From contig JAVIAB010000073.1 in the NCBI GenBank assembly GCA_032433765.1, positions 57,921,565 to 57,985,564 on the forward strand: a DNA stretch of 64,000 bases, given 5' to 3'. The DNA is from Megaustenia siamemsis. Lineage: Eukaryota > Mollusca > Gastropoda > Stylommatophora > Ariophantidae. Below the pieces are notes generated by a model, which worked only from the letters and a program-made list of their open reading frames with translations, made no database searches and had not been told where the DNA came from. Numbering within the stretch: position 1 is the first letter of the stretch; each line of letters begins with the position of its first letter. Made by a program: the position numbers and the translations under genes. Positions 42,379-53,434 of the stretch are shown here, piece after piece.

Positions 42379-42433
42379 TTATAATCCTCCCTGTTAAACG
42401 AAATTGGCGTTACTGATTGTCCGCATTCACTTG

Positions 42434-42592
42434 AGTGTGCCAGGGGTTTTCTGTGCGCTGGAGAATAAAAGCCGAATGCTATGTGAGGGTGCCAGGGGTT
42501 TTCTATGCGCTGGAGAATAAAAGCCGCATGTCCTGTGAGGGTGCCAGGCTTTTCTTTGCGCTGGAGAATAAAAGCCGCATGCCCTGTGCAGT
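42434..42592. repeat. ~52-bp tandem repeat, 3 copies
   Basis: Three units containing GTGCCAGGGGTTTTCTNTGC, GCTGGAGAATAAAAGCCGC and CCTGTGAGG; the last is shortened. Some residues repeat in a plus-strand frame, but there is no supporting flank. Confidence 0.9.
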
Positions 42593-42693
42593 AGCCTCGA
42601 GGTTGCTGGTCAGAATTTTTATTTTAATTTTGATAGAAAAAATAATAAAAACACCCTTTGACCCAACCCTAATTTGAATTCGCATCAACCTAT

Positions 42694-43531
42694 TCGACAT
42701 CTTTGTAAGAAATATTTCATTGACATCTTTCTAAGAAACATTTTATTGACATCTTTCTAAGAAATATTTTATTGACATCTTTCTAAGAAATATTTTATTG
42801 ACATCTTTCTAAGAAATATTTTATTGACATCTTTCTAAGAAATATTTTATTGACATCTTTCTAAGAAATATTTTATTGACATCTTTGTAAGAAATATTTT
42901 ATTGACATCTTTCTAAGAAATATTTTATTGACATCTTTCTAAGAAATATTTTATTGACATCTTTCTAAGAAACATTTTATTGACATCTTTCTAAGAAATA
43001 TTTTATTGACATCTTTCTAAGAAATATTTTATTGACATCTTTCTAAGAAATATTTTATTGGCATCTTTGAAAGAAATATTTTATTGACATCGTTCTAAGA
43101 AATATTTTATTGACATCTTTGAAAGAAATATTTTATTGACATCTTTCTAAGAAACATTTTATTGACATCTTTCTAAGAAATATTTTATTGACATCTTTGT
43201 AAGAAATATTTTATTGACATCTTTGTAAGAAATATTTTATTGGCATCTTTGAAAGAAATATTTTATTGACATCTTTGTAAGAAATATTTTATTGACATCT
43301 TTGTAAGAAATATTTTATTGGCATCTTTGTAAGAAATATTTTATTGACATCTTTCTAAGAAATATTTTATTGACATGTTTGTAAGAAATATTTTATTGAC
43401 ATCTTTCTAAGAAATATTTTATTGACCCTTTTGTGAGAACTATTTAATTGACACCTTTATAAGAAATATTTCATTGACACTTTTGAGAGAAATATTTCAT
43501 TGACACTTTTGAGAGAAATATTTCATTGACA
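42694..43531. repeat. 26-bp AT-rich minisatellite, about 32 copies
   Basis: Unit GACATCTTTCTAAGAAATAT plus TTTATT. Variants include CTTTGTAAG and CTTTGAAAG and, at the right edge, CACTTTTGAGAG; divergence increases towards that edge. TTTC...GAAA gives each unit weak dyad symmetry. Confidence 0.97.
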
Positions 43532-43699
43532 CTAATATGACAAGTCCTCCAGGAATAAACATTACATACATTTTTAAGTGAGGAATAATTCAAGGATTGC
43601 AAGTTACTGTTTAAAAATAATAGAAATATTCGCCTCCCCCCCCCTCTTACAACAACAAATATTGCTGCTACCTGACATTTACCGACATAGGTGAGAATT

Positions 43700-44028
43700 T
43701 TTTTTTAATTGTGTTCGCCAGCTTTTTGCCTCTGACAAAGTACCTAGAGACTAGTAAGTGAAATTTGCAAATTATTTTGTTTTTCCATGGTAGCCGTGTG
43801 CACAGGGGTCCCTCGCCGTACAGGCAGATAACTCCGTCTTCGGAAGTACTCATATTTTTTCGTCCACGAGTAATTGACGCTTCAAGACGGGCCTCGCTGC
43901 TGAGACCAGGGGTGGTTGCCGCAGAAAGAAATCATAAATAAAAACCCCAACTGGTGCAGCAGGGATTTGAACCCACAACCTCTCTGTCTCAAGGCCGGCG
44001 TCTTGCCTCGAAATCAACCAGTCCCCCC
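43700..44028 (-). mobile_element. SINE B, tRNA-derived
   Basis: Minus strand begins GGGGGGACTGGTTGATTTCG, box B GGTTCAAATCCCTG at about 43975-43962, then the same body as 18120-18470, ending near GCTGGCGAACACAATT. The two copies span nearly the same length. Target duplication not found. Confidence 0.82.
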
Positions 44029-44465
44029 AGGGGAGGATAAATGAGGCAGTAAACCCAGAGACCAAATCAAAAGCCTATCTCCCAGGGATAATGTACCTTT
44101 TTTCTTAATATCACGCTGACATCTGTAGCGATGTAACTGATGACTGAACCAGCAACAGCTTTGGAAAGAAGGAAGCAAGGGAAGGAGAGACTACACAGCA
44201 GCAGTCATCCACATTATTACGCCCTCGCAAGCGCCCCGCGGTGGTTGTTTGATAAAATGTCCACGAGGGAACTACAATTATAGTTTCTAAGGACTAACAA
44301 GGCAATATCGATTCTTCCAAGGTTTCGCACTCGTTTCTGCTATTTCAGAGCTTATTAATGATTCCACTGACTTAGGGGACTATTATTTTTGTCCTTGTCC
44401 AACACAGTAACTATTTGTCATCGAACTTAATTTTTACATTTTCTACTAATTGGGCTAATAATAGT
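44029..44465. other. Unassigned DNA
   Basis: No recognised feature. Confidence 0.4.
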
Positions 44466-44469
44466 CAAT

Positions 44470-44509
<40 letters not shown>

Positions 44510-44560
44510 AGATAGCTGTCGAAGATGATCATGTCTCTCCACAACTTTCTCTCACTACAT
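44466..44560 (-). pseudogene. LINE E/G 3' terminal scrap with long ATC tail
   Basis: Minus strand GAGAAAGTTGTGGAGAGACA, TGATCATC then GATGATG repeated about 12 times. Only the LWRDMI codons and tail remain, but the ATC run (44475-44509) is the longest tail of this type here. Confidence 0.7.
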
Positions 44561-44669
44561 ATCTTTGTAATTAGAACGAAGACCGCTTAACGATATCACA
44601 TTCCAAACAGTAGCTAAATTAAATAAATTAAAACAAAGCGACTAAAATACATCACAATCTAGCAGCATA

Positions 44670-45648
44670 TTAATTCTTCTTCTTCTTCTTTCCTTCCTAA
44701 TTTAACCTTTCAGCGTCGTGGGGAGATATAATTTACGGTCTGTTGCTCTTCTGTTTGCCTCTGCTGCTGTTACGTTTCCTAGTGTTTTTAATATTCTGTC
44801 AATCCATCTTTTCCTCTGGCCATGCCCTTGGTCTGGTGTTCTCGCAACGCTTATTGAAGGCTCGTTGTGTTGTGTTTTGATCTTACTGCCTTGTTACAAG
44901 GCCAAAACATTTAATCTGTTGTTTCTTTATATATTCTATGGCGGAGGCTATTCCTAGCTTTTTTTCTCAGTTCTTCATTTCTGATCTTATCTCTCAGACT
45001 GTTTCCTGTCATTCGTCTAACACATTTCATCTCTGTAGAGGTTATTTTTCTTATTGTTCTTGTATCTAGGGTCCAGGACTGGCATTGGTAGCACAACGTT
45101 GGGATGAAGATTGTATTGTAGAGTGCCCGTTTTGCCTCCAGAGTTATTTTCTTGTTGGATCAGAGGTGATATATGTCCAATGATTTGACAAGCTTTGTTG
45201 CATTTTGAGTCTATTTCTGTTGTTTGTGAATTGTCGTTTGTCACCAGACTTCCTAGGTATTTAAATTCCCCTACTTGTTTTAGTTGTCTGCCGTCTATAG
45301 TTATGTCGATGTTCTGTTTCTCTTTTGTGATTTTCATTACTTCTGGTTTGTTGATTTTCATGTTTGTGCCTGTGCTGTTGAGTTTATTTAAGTGTTCTTG
45401 TAGGTCTTCTATTGTTTCATATATTAGTGCCTGATCGTCTGCAAATAAAAGCTCATTGATGTCCTCTGTCTTTGACGGGTTGGCTAACTTGCATATACAG
45501 CCCATGTATGTAATAAACAGAAGGAGGATGTCTTACACCTGATCTAACTTCAAAGTGGTCTGTGTAGCCTGGTGCTGTTCTGATTGTGTAGCTGCTGTTG
45601 ACGTAGATACGTTTAATTAGGTTGGTTAGATGATGTTATACAATATTC
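44670..45648 (-). pseudogene. LINE family F: reverse transcriptase C-terminal half
   Basis: Minus strand from 45640: NLIKRIYVNSSYTIRTAPGY, EVRSGVR then a frame break, MDCICKLANPSKTEDINELL, FADDQALIYETIEDLQEHLN (catalytic FADD, about 45445), KINKPEVMKITKEKQNIDIT, LKQVGEFKYLGSLVTND, CQSWTLDTRTIRKITSTEMK, CVRRMTGNSLRDKIRNEELR and KRWIDRI. It ends in a GAAGAAGAAGAAG tail (44672-44690). A frameshift near 45140 and others break it. RTE/CR1-type order without RNase H. It abuts the family E copy at 45651. Confidence 0.88.
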
Positions 45649-45650
45649 AT

Positions 45651-46976
45651 AGCCCTACCAAAGAAATCGGGTGCGATTGAATGCGATGATCATCGCACAA
45701 TAAGCCTTATGAGTCATATGACTAAGATATTACTAAGAATCATCATGCGAAGAGTGCGAAACAAAATCAGTCCAGAAATTAGCGATGAACATTGTGGTTT
45801 TGTTAGAGATAAAGGAACAAGCAATGCCATTTATATCATGAGATCATTAGAAGAAAGAGCCATAGAGGTGAAAACAGATCTATACCTATGTTTCATAGAT
45901 TACACCAAGGCATTTGACAAAGTAAAGCACCAAGAAATAATCACAATTTTAGAAAGAATAAACGTAGACAGCAAAGATCTAAGAATAATAAAGAACATGT
46001 ACTGGCAACAAACAGCGGCCATAAGAACTGGAAACCAATTGGGAATATTTCAACAAATAAAACAGGGTGTTAGACAAGGTTGTGTGCTGTCACCAGATTT
46101 GTTTAATATTTATGGTGAGATTATTTTAAGATCCATAAGGGTCATGCCTGGAATAACAATTGGAGGTCATAATATAAATAATCTAAGGTATGCTGATGAT
46201 ACAGTCTTAATCGCTAAGAGTGAAAATGAGTTACAAGAAATGTTGGACATTATAGTGAAAGAAAGCAAAAATAAAGGACTCAGCCTTAATAGCAAAAAGA
46301 CAGAGGTAATGGTAACAACAAAGAAAAAGACATCACCTCAGTGCAAAATAAAGACAAGTGGAACAATATTGAAACAGGTAAATGAATTTAAATATTTGGG
46401 AACTTTGTTAACCTCACACGGAAGATGTACAACAGAGGTGAGATGGAGAATGGCTCAGGCAAAAGCAGCTTTCCAAAAAAAGGAGGAAGATACTATGCTA
46501 TCCATTTTTGACAATAGAAACAAGAGAAAGAGTTCTTAAATGTTACGTAGAGCCAGTCGTAACATATGGATGCGAATCATGGACAATAGGACAACAGACA
46601 AGAAAATCACTGGAGTCTGTAGAAATGTGGTTTTACAGAAGAATGTTGAGAGTACCATAGACATCTAAGAAGAGTAATGAAGATGTTCTGAGAGAGGTAA
46701 AAGCAAAAAGAGAGCTAATTTCCAATATTAGGAAGAAACAATCATCATTTTTTGGCCATGTAATGAGAAGAGAACAAGTGGAATATATTGTAACAAGTGG
46801 AAAAATTGACGGACGAAGAGATAGAGGGAAGCAAAGAGAGAAAATAACAGACAGCTTGAGAGAATGGCTTGGCAGAAGGTCAACAATAGAGATGATAAAT
46901 AGCTGCCGAAATCGAAAGTTGTGGAGAGACATGATCACCTACGCTAGTCGGCCCGGTACTTGATGATGATGATGAG
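45651..46976 (+). pseudogene. LINE family E (RTE-like): largest reverse transcriptase remnant in the window
   Basis: Opens [20 protein letters not shown], then [35 protein letters not shown] (first Asp, about 45895), [40 protein letters not shown] (YADD, about 46186), [15 protein letters not shown] and [20 protein letters not shown]. An A-run frameshift at about 46477-46484 ends this frame at 46537-46539; the next frame carries [40 protein letters not shown], a TAG at 46658-46660 in place of Trp, HVMRREQVEYIVTSGKIDGR, WLGRRSTIEMINSC and LWRDMITYASRPGT to a stop at 46961-46963. TGATGATGATGAG follows. It lacks the endonuclease (5'-truncated). Only two lesions, so fairly young. Confidence 0.94.
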
Positions 46977-46979
46977 ATG

Positions 46980-47654
46980 TTGTTAACATGTTAATGAAGA
47001 AATTTATTGCTAAACTGAAAAAAGCACGTAAGACGCCCAACAGCATATGAGATAAAAGCAATCGATGACTCACAGCTGACTGTTTGTATCACATTAAGTT
47101 AGCCAGAATTGATCAAGTTGTTATTCCATTCATCCTCGGTTTGAAAAAAATAATTAAAATGACGAAAAACAGTTGACAATATAAGGTATTGACCCGCGTC
47201 GGATTGGAAGGAGACATCTTGAAGTGGTACAATTCATTTTCGCCCACAGTCCGCTGATAGGCACACGATGAAGAGGGAGAGTTGTCGGCTGCAAGCAGAA
47301 GAAGAAGAAGAGAACTTACCACGAGAAAAAGGATGAATTGGTAAAGGACCAGCGATCGAGAGATGATCAAAGACCTTACCTCAGCTCCAAAGGTTTCATT
47401 GAAACAGTTCGCGTAACAAGACACTAGATAATGTAGTTTCCGCACAGGTTAAGTCTGTTGATATAGAAGAGCTAGTAATGCCGTGCCCCTAGGCTTCATC
47501 TTCTCAAACAGTCCAAGAACCAATAAAGGTATTGCATCTCGCCACATCATCTTGGCTCTATGACAGTAGTTCCCAAAGTGTGCGCAGCGGCTCACAGTGG
47601 GCGCTGCCAAACCTTGGACAAGATGCAGCGCCGAGAATAGTATCGTGCGCCTAC
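46980..47654. other. Unassigned DNA with R1-like scrap
   Basis: No gene recognised. 47455-47500 (GTTGATATAGAAGAGCTAGT, GCCCCTAGGC) resembles part of R1. The minus-strand ORF at 47113-47445 has a 20-residue hydrophobic segment but no ATG before it. Confidence 0.4.
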
Positions 47655-48225
47655 TCAGACGGAAGATGTACAAAAGAGGTGAGATGCAGAGGTGTGATGT
47701 TGCTCAGGCAACAGCAGCTTTAAAAAAAAAATGAGGAAGATACTATGCAATCCATTTTTGACAATCGAAACAAGAGAAAGAGTTCTTAAATGTTATGTAG
47801 AGCCAGTCTTAACATATGGATGTGAATCATGGACAATAGGACAACAAACAAGAAAATCACTGGAGTCTGTAGAAATGTGGTTTTACAGAAGAATGTTGAG
47901 AATACCATGGACAGCTAAGAAGAGTAATGAAAACGTTCTGAAAGAGATCAAAACAAAAAGAGAGCTAATTTCCAATATTAGAGACAATCATCATTTTTTG
48001 GCCATGTAATGAGAAGAGAATAACTTGAATATATTGTAACAACTGGAAAAATTGAGGGACGAAGAGATAGAGGGAAGCAAAGAGAAAAAATAATAGACAG
48101 CTTAAGAGAATGGCTTGGCAGAAGGTCAACAACAGAAATGATAAATAGCTGTCGAGATCGAAGGTTGTGGAGAGACATCATCACCTACGCCACTAGGCCG
48201 GTACTTGATGATGATGATGTATGGT
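47655..48225 (+). pseudogene. LINE family E 3' part, second copy
   Basis: GRCTKEVRCRGVMLLRQQQL, a shift in an A run, then [77 protein letters not shown], a 4-base loss at about 47982, KIEGRRDRGKQREKIIDSLR, EWLGRRSTTEMINSCRDRRL and DIITYATRPVL with a GATGATGATGATG tail. It keeps the Trp (IPWTAKK) that is a stop in the 45651 copy. Confidence 0.92.
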
Positions 48226-49240
48226 TGTAATAGTTTTGACCTCCATAGACATTGAAGCTTATCTATTAGCAACGGCTTGAGTTACTTTAACTCACGGCTA
48301 TACTAGTGAATACGGTGGCTGATTGTACACTGACATTTAACTCATTGAGCTAGAATGTTATTATGTTATGTATTGTGATAAAATATTATGGTCTCCGTTG
48401 CCTGCTCTGGATTCGCCACTGGATTGTTGTTCATTCTTCTCACATGACTCAACTACCTTAATCTTCGACTACACGCACACACGCACACACGCACACACAC
48501 ACACACGCACACAAACACACACACACAAACACTCACACTATTTAATGTACAATTTTTAATGCACATTTTTTGGGGCACAATTTCTTCTTGTATTTCGTTC
48601 ATTCGTGCTATCCATTTTTCTCTCATATTTTCACAAATCACATATTTTACCTTAATGCAACAAATTATTATTTCAGCTTAGACATCCCAATATAATTGGT
48701 TATTTGAGCCTACCATCAGTGTCAACAGAATATTAAAAAAGCGAGACACTCTAAGTATGATGTTTGACCCCCAGACGAATATTTCCGGCTGCAACCATTA
48801 ATCCAAAGTGGCATAGCGTTTAGGACCCGTAGCATTATAAAATGAAAAATAGAATTCACTAAGAAATAGTCAAACAAGCTGACGCAAAATTATAACTAGC
48901 AGTAGAATTTCAATTTAATTTACATTTTGCAATGAAGTAAGAAATATAATAGTTGGAATTTATGTTGATACATCTGGGACACGGCTGTAGAGCGAAGCTA
49001 AACCACAAGCAAGAGTGAAACTAATAGAATTGGCAGCGTGTTTCGGGATATGGCAGAGAAACAAAGAAAATACGTAAGCAAATTTGATTAAATCAAAGGA
49101 AAAAAAACAACCGGGTGTATCATAATTAGTATTGCAGACTTTGGCACGCTGAATATCTCATCTTGTAGAAAAATAGTTCTCATCCTTTTTAGCCAGCGTA
49201 CCCCGTGATAGACCATTGTCACAATTAGTACTCTTCATAT
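48226..49240. other. Unassigned DNA with CA microsatellite
   Basis: 48471-48537 is (CA)n with regular CG and AA interruptions. The rest holds no recognised gene or repeat. Confidence 0.55.
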
Positions 49241-49242
49241 TA

Positions 49243-51146
49243 TAGTCCGTTCAGAAATTCATAATCACACCTGAATTAGTTTTGCGTGATAACCGCTTGT
49301 TATTTTGGTTTCAAATTTTGCGTGCAATCTTAGAATATTGATGACGCAAAGATTTTGGTATTTTTTATTCCACAAACACAACAGATTTTGCACATCAGCG
49401 AATTCCTTTGATCTTTTATGACGATATCATACAAGTTGATTCACAATTTAGAGTTTACAGTAATCGTGTTAAATGTTCCAGTTTACTGCAATTCTTGTCA
49501 GAAGCGTATCTACATAGTGCATAATTGTGGGTGTTGTTCGTTATGTGTATTTGCAAACATGAATTCAATTGGTTACAATTAGTCTTGTCCTTCGGTCACC
49601 ATTAGACCCCAGGACGTCCTAACTGCAGCTGGAATTGAATTCATCTTAATTTAATCATTCCGAACCTGACGATTCGATTGGATTAAGGTGCGCATGATAT
49701 GCAGGGAGTTGAAAGAGAGGTGTGGCCGTATTTCTCAATGATTTTGTCAACACGGTAAACCTTTTTCTTTTTCGTATTCTTCACAAGTTGTAACAATTCG
49801 GGTTTTAAATATGTGTCGTCAAATTTGACATTTTCATTCGCAAGCCATGTCCTAATTTGCTCTTTTGTATTTGATGCAGTAGGCATTTTGTCTTCCTCTG
49901 ATACGACATTGTGGTATGATGCATTATCCATGACTATGCATGAAGGTCTCTCCAGGATTGGTAAAAGATCGTTCTCCAACCAGTGCCTGAAAATGTTTCC
50001 ATTCATTTCAGTATGGTAGTCCCTACCGTCGGTACTTTTTGATTGGAAAATAAGTCCCGCATCATGGACATGGCCGTTTTCAGTGCTTCCAGCATGCGTT
50101 AATATAATGCGCTGGCCTTTGCTGCTCGGAATTGTTCTTTTGAGTTTGCCATTTACTGACTGCCATTCTTTTGAATAGATGTGGTGTGCGTTGACCCATG
50201 ATTCGTCCAAATATACAATATCATACCGTTCACTCCACCGCTCACGGATCTGTCTCAGGTATTTGCTTCGAGCAATGACCAAGTGTGGTTTTTCACAAAT
50301 AATATTCCTGCCCCCGACAGTTTTTCTGAAAAAGTGAAGCCGGCTCCTCGCACAATCCTTTCATAGAGTACTTTTAGAAATGTCAATATTGCAGTCTGCT
50401 TGCAATTTTAATTTCAAATTCCTGAGAGTAACAAGTACATTATTAGCAAACATTTTCAATATTTCACGTTTTATGACATTCACGTCAAAGCTGTCGACTT
50501 TCCTTTTCCTTCCTTGATTGACATGAGTGCACTCTGAGTCTTGTTTAATCCAACGAGAAAATGACGATCTATTAAGACCAAGCGCGAGTTGCGTTCGTCT
50601 CTCTGGGTCATGAATATCACAATATAAATGCCCCATCTTGGATTCCCTAAGGAAGTGCTGATATAGTAAAAAAGTAACCTTTTGCATAGTTATAAATTTG
50701 CATTTCAAACTCATTGTATTTTAGATATAAATGTTGGTATTTAAAGTCAACAAATTGTCTACTGAGTCTTCACAAAATTAATAAAGATACGCATTTCCTT
50801 CGGTAATTAATGCCAAGGCCGTGGTGCGTCATGTCGTTTAATAACAGTTCAGTTTTGTGCACGGGATTTTCCTGAAGTTAGTGTTTCTGCAATAGCCAAA
50901 CTATTTTACGTGAACGACCGCACCAAATTGATATATATATGCTAAAATGGTGTCAAATTCGAACAGGGTGAATTTAATATAGCCTAAAGAAGAAAACTTT
51001 TAAACTAGATCAAATTTCTCAGAGCAAAAAATATTTCTATAACGTCATCAAAATTCTAAGATTGCATGCAAAATTTGAAAGCAAAATAACAAACGGTTAT
51101 CACGCAAAACTAATTCAGATGTGATTATGAATTTTTGAACGAACTA
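49243..51146 (-). mobile_element. Sailor-like Tc1/mariner transposon, 1.9 kb, with ~105-bp TIRs
   Basis: The left end TAGTCCGTTCAGAAATTCAT matches the inverted right end TAGTTCGTTCAAAAATTCAT and the match continues for about 105 bases (shared GAATTAGTTTTGCGTGATAA, TTGTTATTTTG, GCAATCTTAGAAT and TTGATGACG), with roughly one mismatch in ten. TA flanks lie at 49241-49242 and 51147-51148. The transposase is on the minus strand. Long, well-matched TIRs suggest a younger insertion than 36595-38402. Confidence 0.94.
49650..50714 (-). pseudogene. Sailor-like DDE transposase with C-terminal deletion
   Basis: Minus strand from 50714: an N-terminal part with HDPERRTQLALGLNRSSFSR and WIKQDS (helix-turn-helix-like), KRKVDSFDVNVIKREILKMF, LKLQADCNIDISKSTL then a stop and frameshift (VRGAGFTF), GGRNIICEKPHLVIARSKYL, YDIVYLDESWVNAHH (Asp 1), IPSSKGQRIILTHAGSTENG, HTEMNGNIFRHWLENDLLPI, CIVMDNASYHNVVSEEDKMP (Asp 2), YLKPELLQLVKNTKKKK and VDKIIEKYGH. 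A one-base shift near 49718 leads to LPAYHAHLNPIESSGSE and a stop: compared with the other copy, the roughly 75 residues after NPIE are deleted, so the LIW...LKG part is gone although the Glu codon itself remains out of frame. Confidence 0.9.
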
Positions 51147-51149
51147 TAG

Positions 51150-51437
51150 TAAAATATTCGTTAGTAATATTGCTGCTGTTGTTTCAACTGCATTTATATA
51201 AACTAAACTGGATATTAGTAGCAGTCTCAATTTGTGATCTATGATTTTCTTTTCTTTTTTAATTTATAAAATGGAGGCCGTGTTTTGGATTTTACGTGAC
51301 AACAAATGTTTGCATTTAAAAGTGTCACAGTCCAATTGATAATACCTTTGTGTTCTTAGAATCAAATAAGCCTTTTAAAAATATGCATTACGAACTGTCA
51401 TCTAATATCTCCCTTATTATCCAACTAGCACATCATA
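51150..51437. other. Unassigned AT-rich DNA
   Basis: No recognised feature. Confidence 0.4.
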
Positions 51438-51625
51438 CTGAGTTATTGAGTCATTTGCAGGTCATCATCATTGCACTCCGAACATGTCCATAGGTGCTCA
51501 GATCCCCTCCTCAGCAAGTCTCACAGTGGCCAGCGACTGACGACTCCAGTTCTGTGTCCGCTGATAATTCTTCTTACACGTCCAGTAAGTTTCTCGTTTC
51601 TGGCTGTACCCATCTTAATTCCCAT
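51438..51625 (-). pseudogene. LINE family A 3' end fragment
   Basis: Minus strand encodes the last 55 or so codons (KAWELRWVQPETRNLLDV, RRIISGHRTGVVSRW-like with changes, LLRRGSEHLWTCSECNDDDL) and the ATAACTCAATAACTCAG tail at 51438-51452. Confidence 0.85.
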
Positions 51626-51704
51626 GCCTTTATATCTCCCATATTATCCAAACAAATCATGTTTCTTTCCTATCGTATGGAGATTACTTTGTAATGAATT
51701 CAGA

Positions 51705-52480
51705 GACCATGATTATCACCATCATCACGTGCCACACCAGTTGGTGAAGACGATCTTGTCATTATACAATTTTCTATCCATAGTAAAGTAAATAGCTCCG
51801 TCACGCCAAGTGGCCTATAGGGTATATGGTGTTAGTGACCATAACTTTATAGACCTTCGGCACATGATTTTGGGGTAATGTCGTTGGTGTTACACCCGTG
51901 CTGCTTTACTTTCCCAGTAAAAAATTCGGTACCCATTTAAGGATGGGTGAATCCGGAGCCGTTGATCAGGATCGAACCCGACCTCTTGTCCTTTGTAACC
52001 CAGTTCACTAACCACTGAGCTATCGCGGCTCCCCACAGTGCATCGTATCAATTCTGTTGTCGTCTGTTTTCCGTACCATGACACCAAGCAATTAAGACTA
52101 TTTTCTCTCTGTCGTCCACGATCTCTCTTTCCCTTCATTTTGCCAGTTGTAACCAAGTATTTCAACTTTCCTCTTCTCAAGATGTGTTTGAAAAATGTCG
52201 ATTGTTTCTTTCTGATATTTTTTAGTTCTCTTTTTGTGTTGGCCTCTTTGATAGTTTCCTCATTGGTCTTTTTTAGCTGCCCAGGAAACTCTCAACACTT
52301 TACTGAGAAATCCCATCTTTGTGGCCTCTAATCGTCTTTTCGTTTGTTTGTCTACTGTCCATGATTCGCTTCCACATGTTAGAACTGGCTCTACATAGCA
52401 CAGATGAACCCTCTTTCTCATATCTATTGACATAGACTTGTTTGTTGCACAAAAAGTTTTTCATTTTCTGAAATTTTACT
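51705..52480 (-). pseudogene. LINE family G 3' half, split by SINE A
   Basis: Minus strand from about 52440: RKRVHLCYVEPVLTCGSESW, TVDKQTKRRLEATKMGFLSK, VLRVSWAAKKDQ, ETIKEANTKRELKNIRKKQS, RRGKLKYLVTTGKMKGKRDR, QRENSLNCLVSWYGKQTTTE, LIRCTV; then SINE A (51783-52034), and the last codons with a TGATGATGGTGATAATC tail at 51705-51725. Homology to 33466-33755 and 57972-58445 shows that the SINE entered within a TCTATCCA/CAGTGCATCG site. Confidence 0.88.
51783..52034 (-). mobile_element. SINE A, full-length, inside LINE G
   Basis: Minus strand: GGGGAGCCGCGATAGCTCAG, box B GGGTTCGATCCTGA, body with small deletions (CGGCTCCGGATTCACCCATC) and a CGTGACGGAGCTATTTACTT end. Flanks CCATAG (51777-51782) and CCACAG (52034-52039) could be a short, mutated target duplication. 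Confidence 0.94.
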
Positions 52481-52559
52481 TTGACCTGAGCTATTCTGTA
52501 AACAAAAGCAGATAAGACATCTAAACTATGAGCACCACTGCCTCAGACAAGTAAGTGTC

Positions 52560-52785
52560 CTAACTAAACCAGTCCTAAGAAGATAAAAGAAGCAAGAATG
52601 GTCGAGCCTGGGGGCACTATCAGAATTATCCGCTGACTGTTCAAATATCAAGCAAAGACAGACCCATGTGACCCAATCAAACAGATAAAAAGAACAGACG
52701 AAAGTCTCATCTTCCAGCTGAGAATAGGGCATGCTCTTGCCAATCAACATCTAAACAGATTAAACCCCTTGCATGAATAAAGAAG
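52560..52785 (+). pseudogene. LINE family 1-like fragment
   Basis: Plus strand: QIKRTDESLIFQLRIGHALA, NQHLNRLNPLHE then a stop, aligned with NLTRRDQTTIFRLRTGHVML and NNHINRIQQNPTPVC in the copy at 2-1071. It ends just before the zinc knuckle. About 45 codons are recognisable. Confidence 0.75.
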
Positions 52786-52852
52786 AAAGAGTAGGGCACT
52801 TTTAAAAAGCAGGCGCCCCTCCCCCCCCCCCGGATAAATTAAAAAAAAATAG

Positions 52853-53310
52853 TTATTGAGTTATTTGCGGGTCATCATTATTGCACTCCGAACATGTATA
52901 TAGGTGCCCAGATCCCCTCCTCAGCAAGTCCCGCAGTGCCCAGCGACTAACGACTCCAGTTCTATTTTGGTTGATTAGTCTTCTTACACACCCATCAAGT
53001 TTTTCGTTTCTGGCTGTGCCCATCTCTTTCGTCCGAATGAGTGACGTGGACTCATGGTTGTCGAAGTATTGTGTCCTTCCCACATCTCGGAGAGCATTGA
53101 GGACGTCCGCCCAATACATTGTTTGACCGTCTTCAGCGACAGCCCAACCAGCCAACCTGTCCATTCTTCCATTTCCCCGTAATTCCGCATGCCCAGGGAC
53201 GTAGGCAAATGTAACCCTACGTATTTTTGAATTCTTCAATGACTCTACCCATTGCATGAGTACAAAACCCGCCTCCACATTTTTTTATCATGCTCATCGA
53301 ATCACACAGA
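52853..53310 (-). pseudogene. LINE family A: end of RNase H and C-terminus
   Basis: Minus strand from 53310: CDSMSMIKKC-like start, VLMQWVESLKNSKIRRVTFA, YVPGHAELRGNGRMDRLAGW (His kept, last Asp kept, E-R-A-D changed to R-M-D), NALRDVGRTQYFDNHESTSL, GTARNEKLDGCVRRLINQNR, TGVVSRWALRDLLRRGSGHL and CSECNNDDPQITQ to a stop. A deletion removes the four residues MGVK before GTARNE. Open for 141 codons. The tail ACTCAATAACT is at 52853-52862. Confidence 0.93.
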
Positions 53311-53434
53311 AAAAAAATATTGTTAGTATATAACCCATATGTTTTTCACCATCACCATATGTTTGGGACATTATGCTCAGCACAACACCAGTGATGTATT
53401 TATCTCCTTAAAAAAGGGCCGGTACACATTTACA

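Noticed and set aside
47113..47445. Possible secreted or membrane protein on the minus strand with a hydrophobic stretch
   Set aside because: There is no ATG before the hydrophobic segment, the Leu run comes from a CTT repeat, and nothing flanking supports a gene.
47565..47590. hAT-type terminal sequence (AGTTCCCAAAGTGTGCGC)
   Set aside because: No matching inverted end or 8-bp duplication was found nearby.
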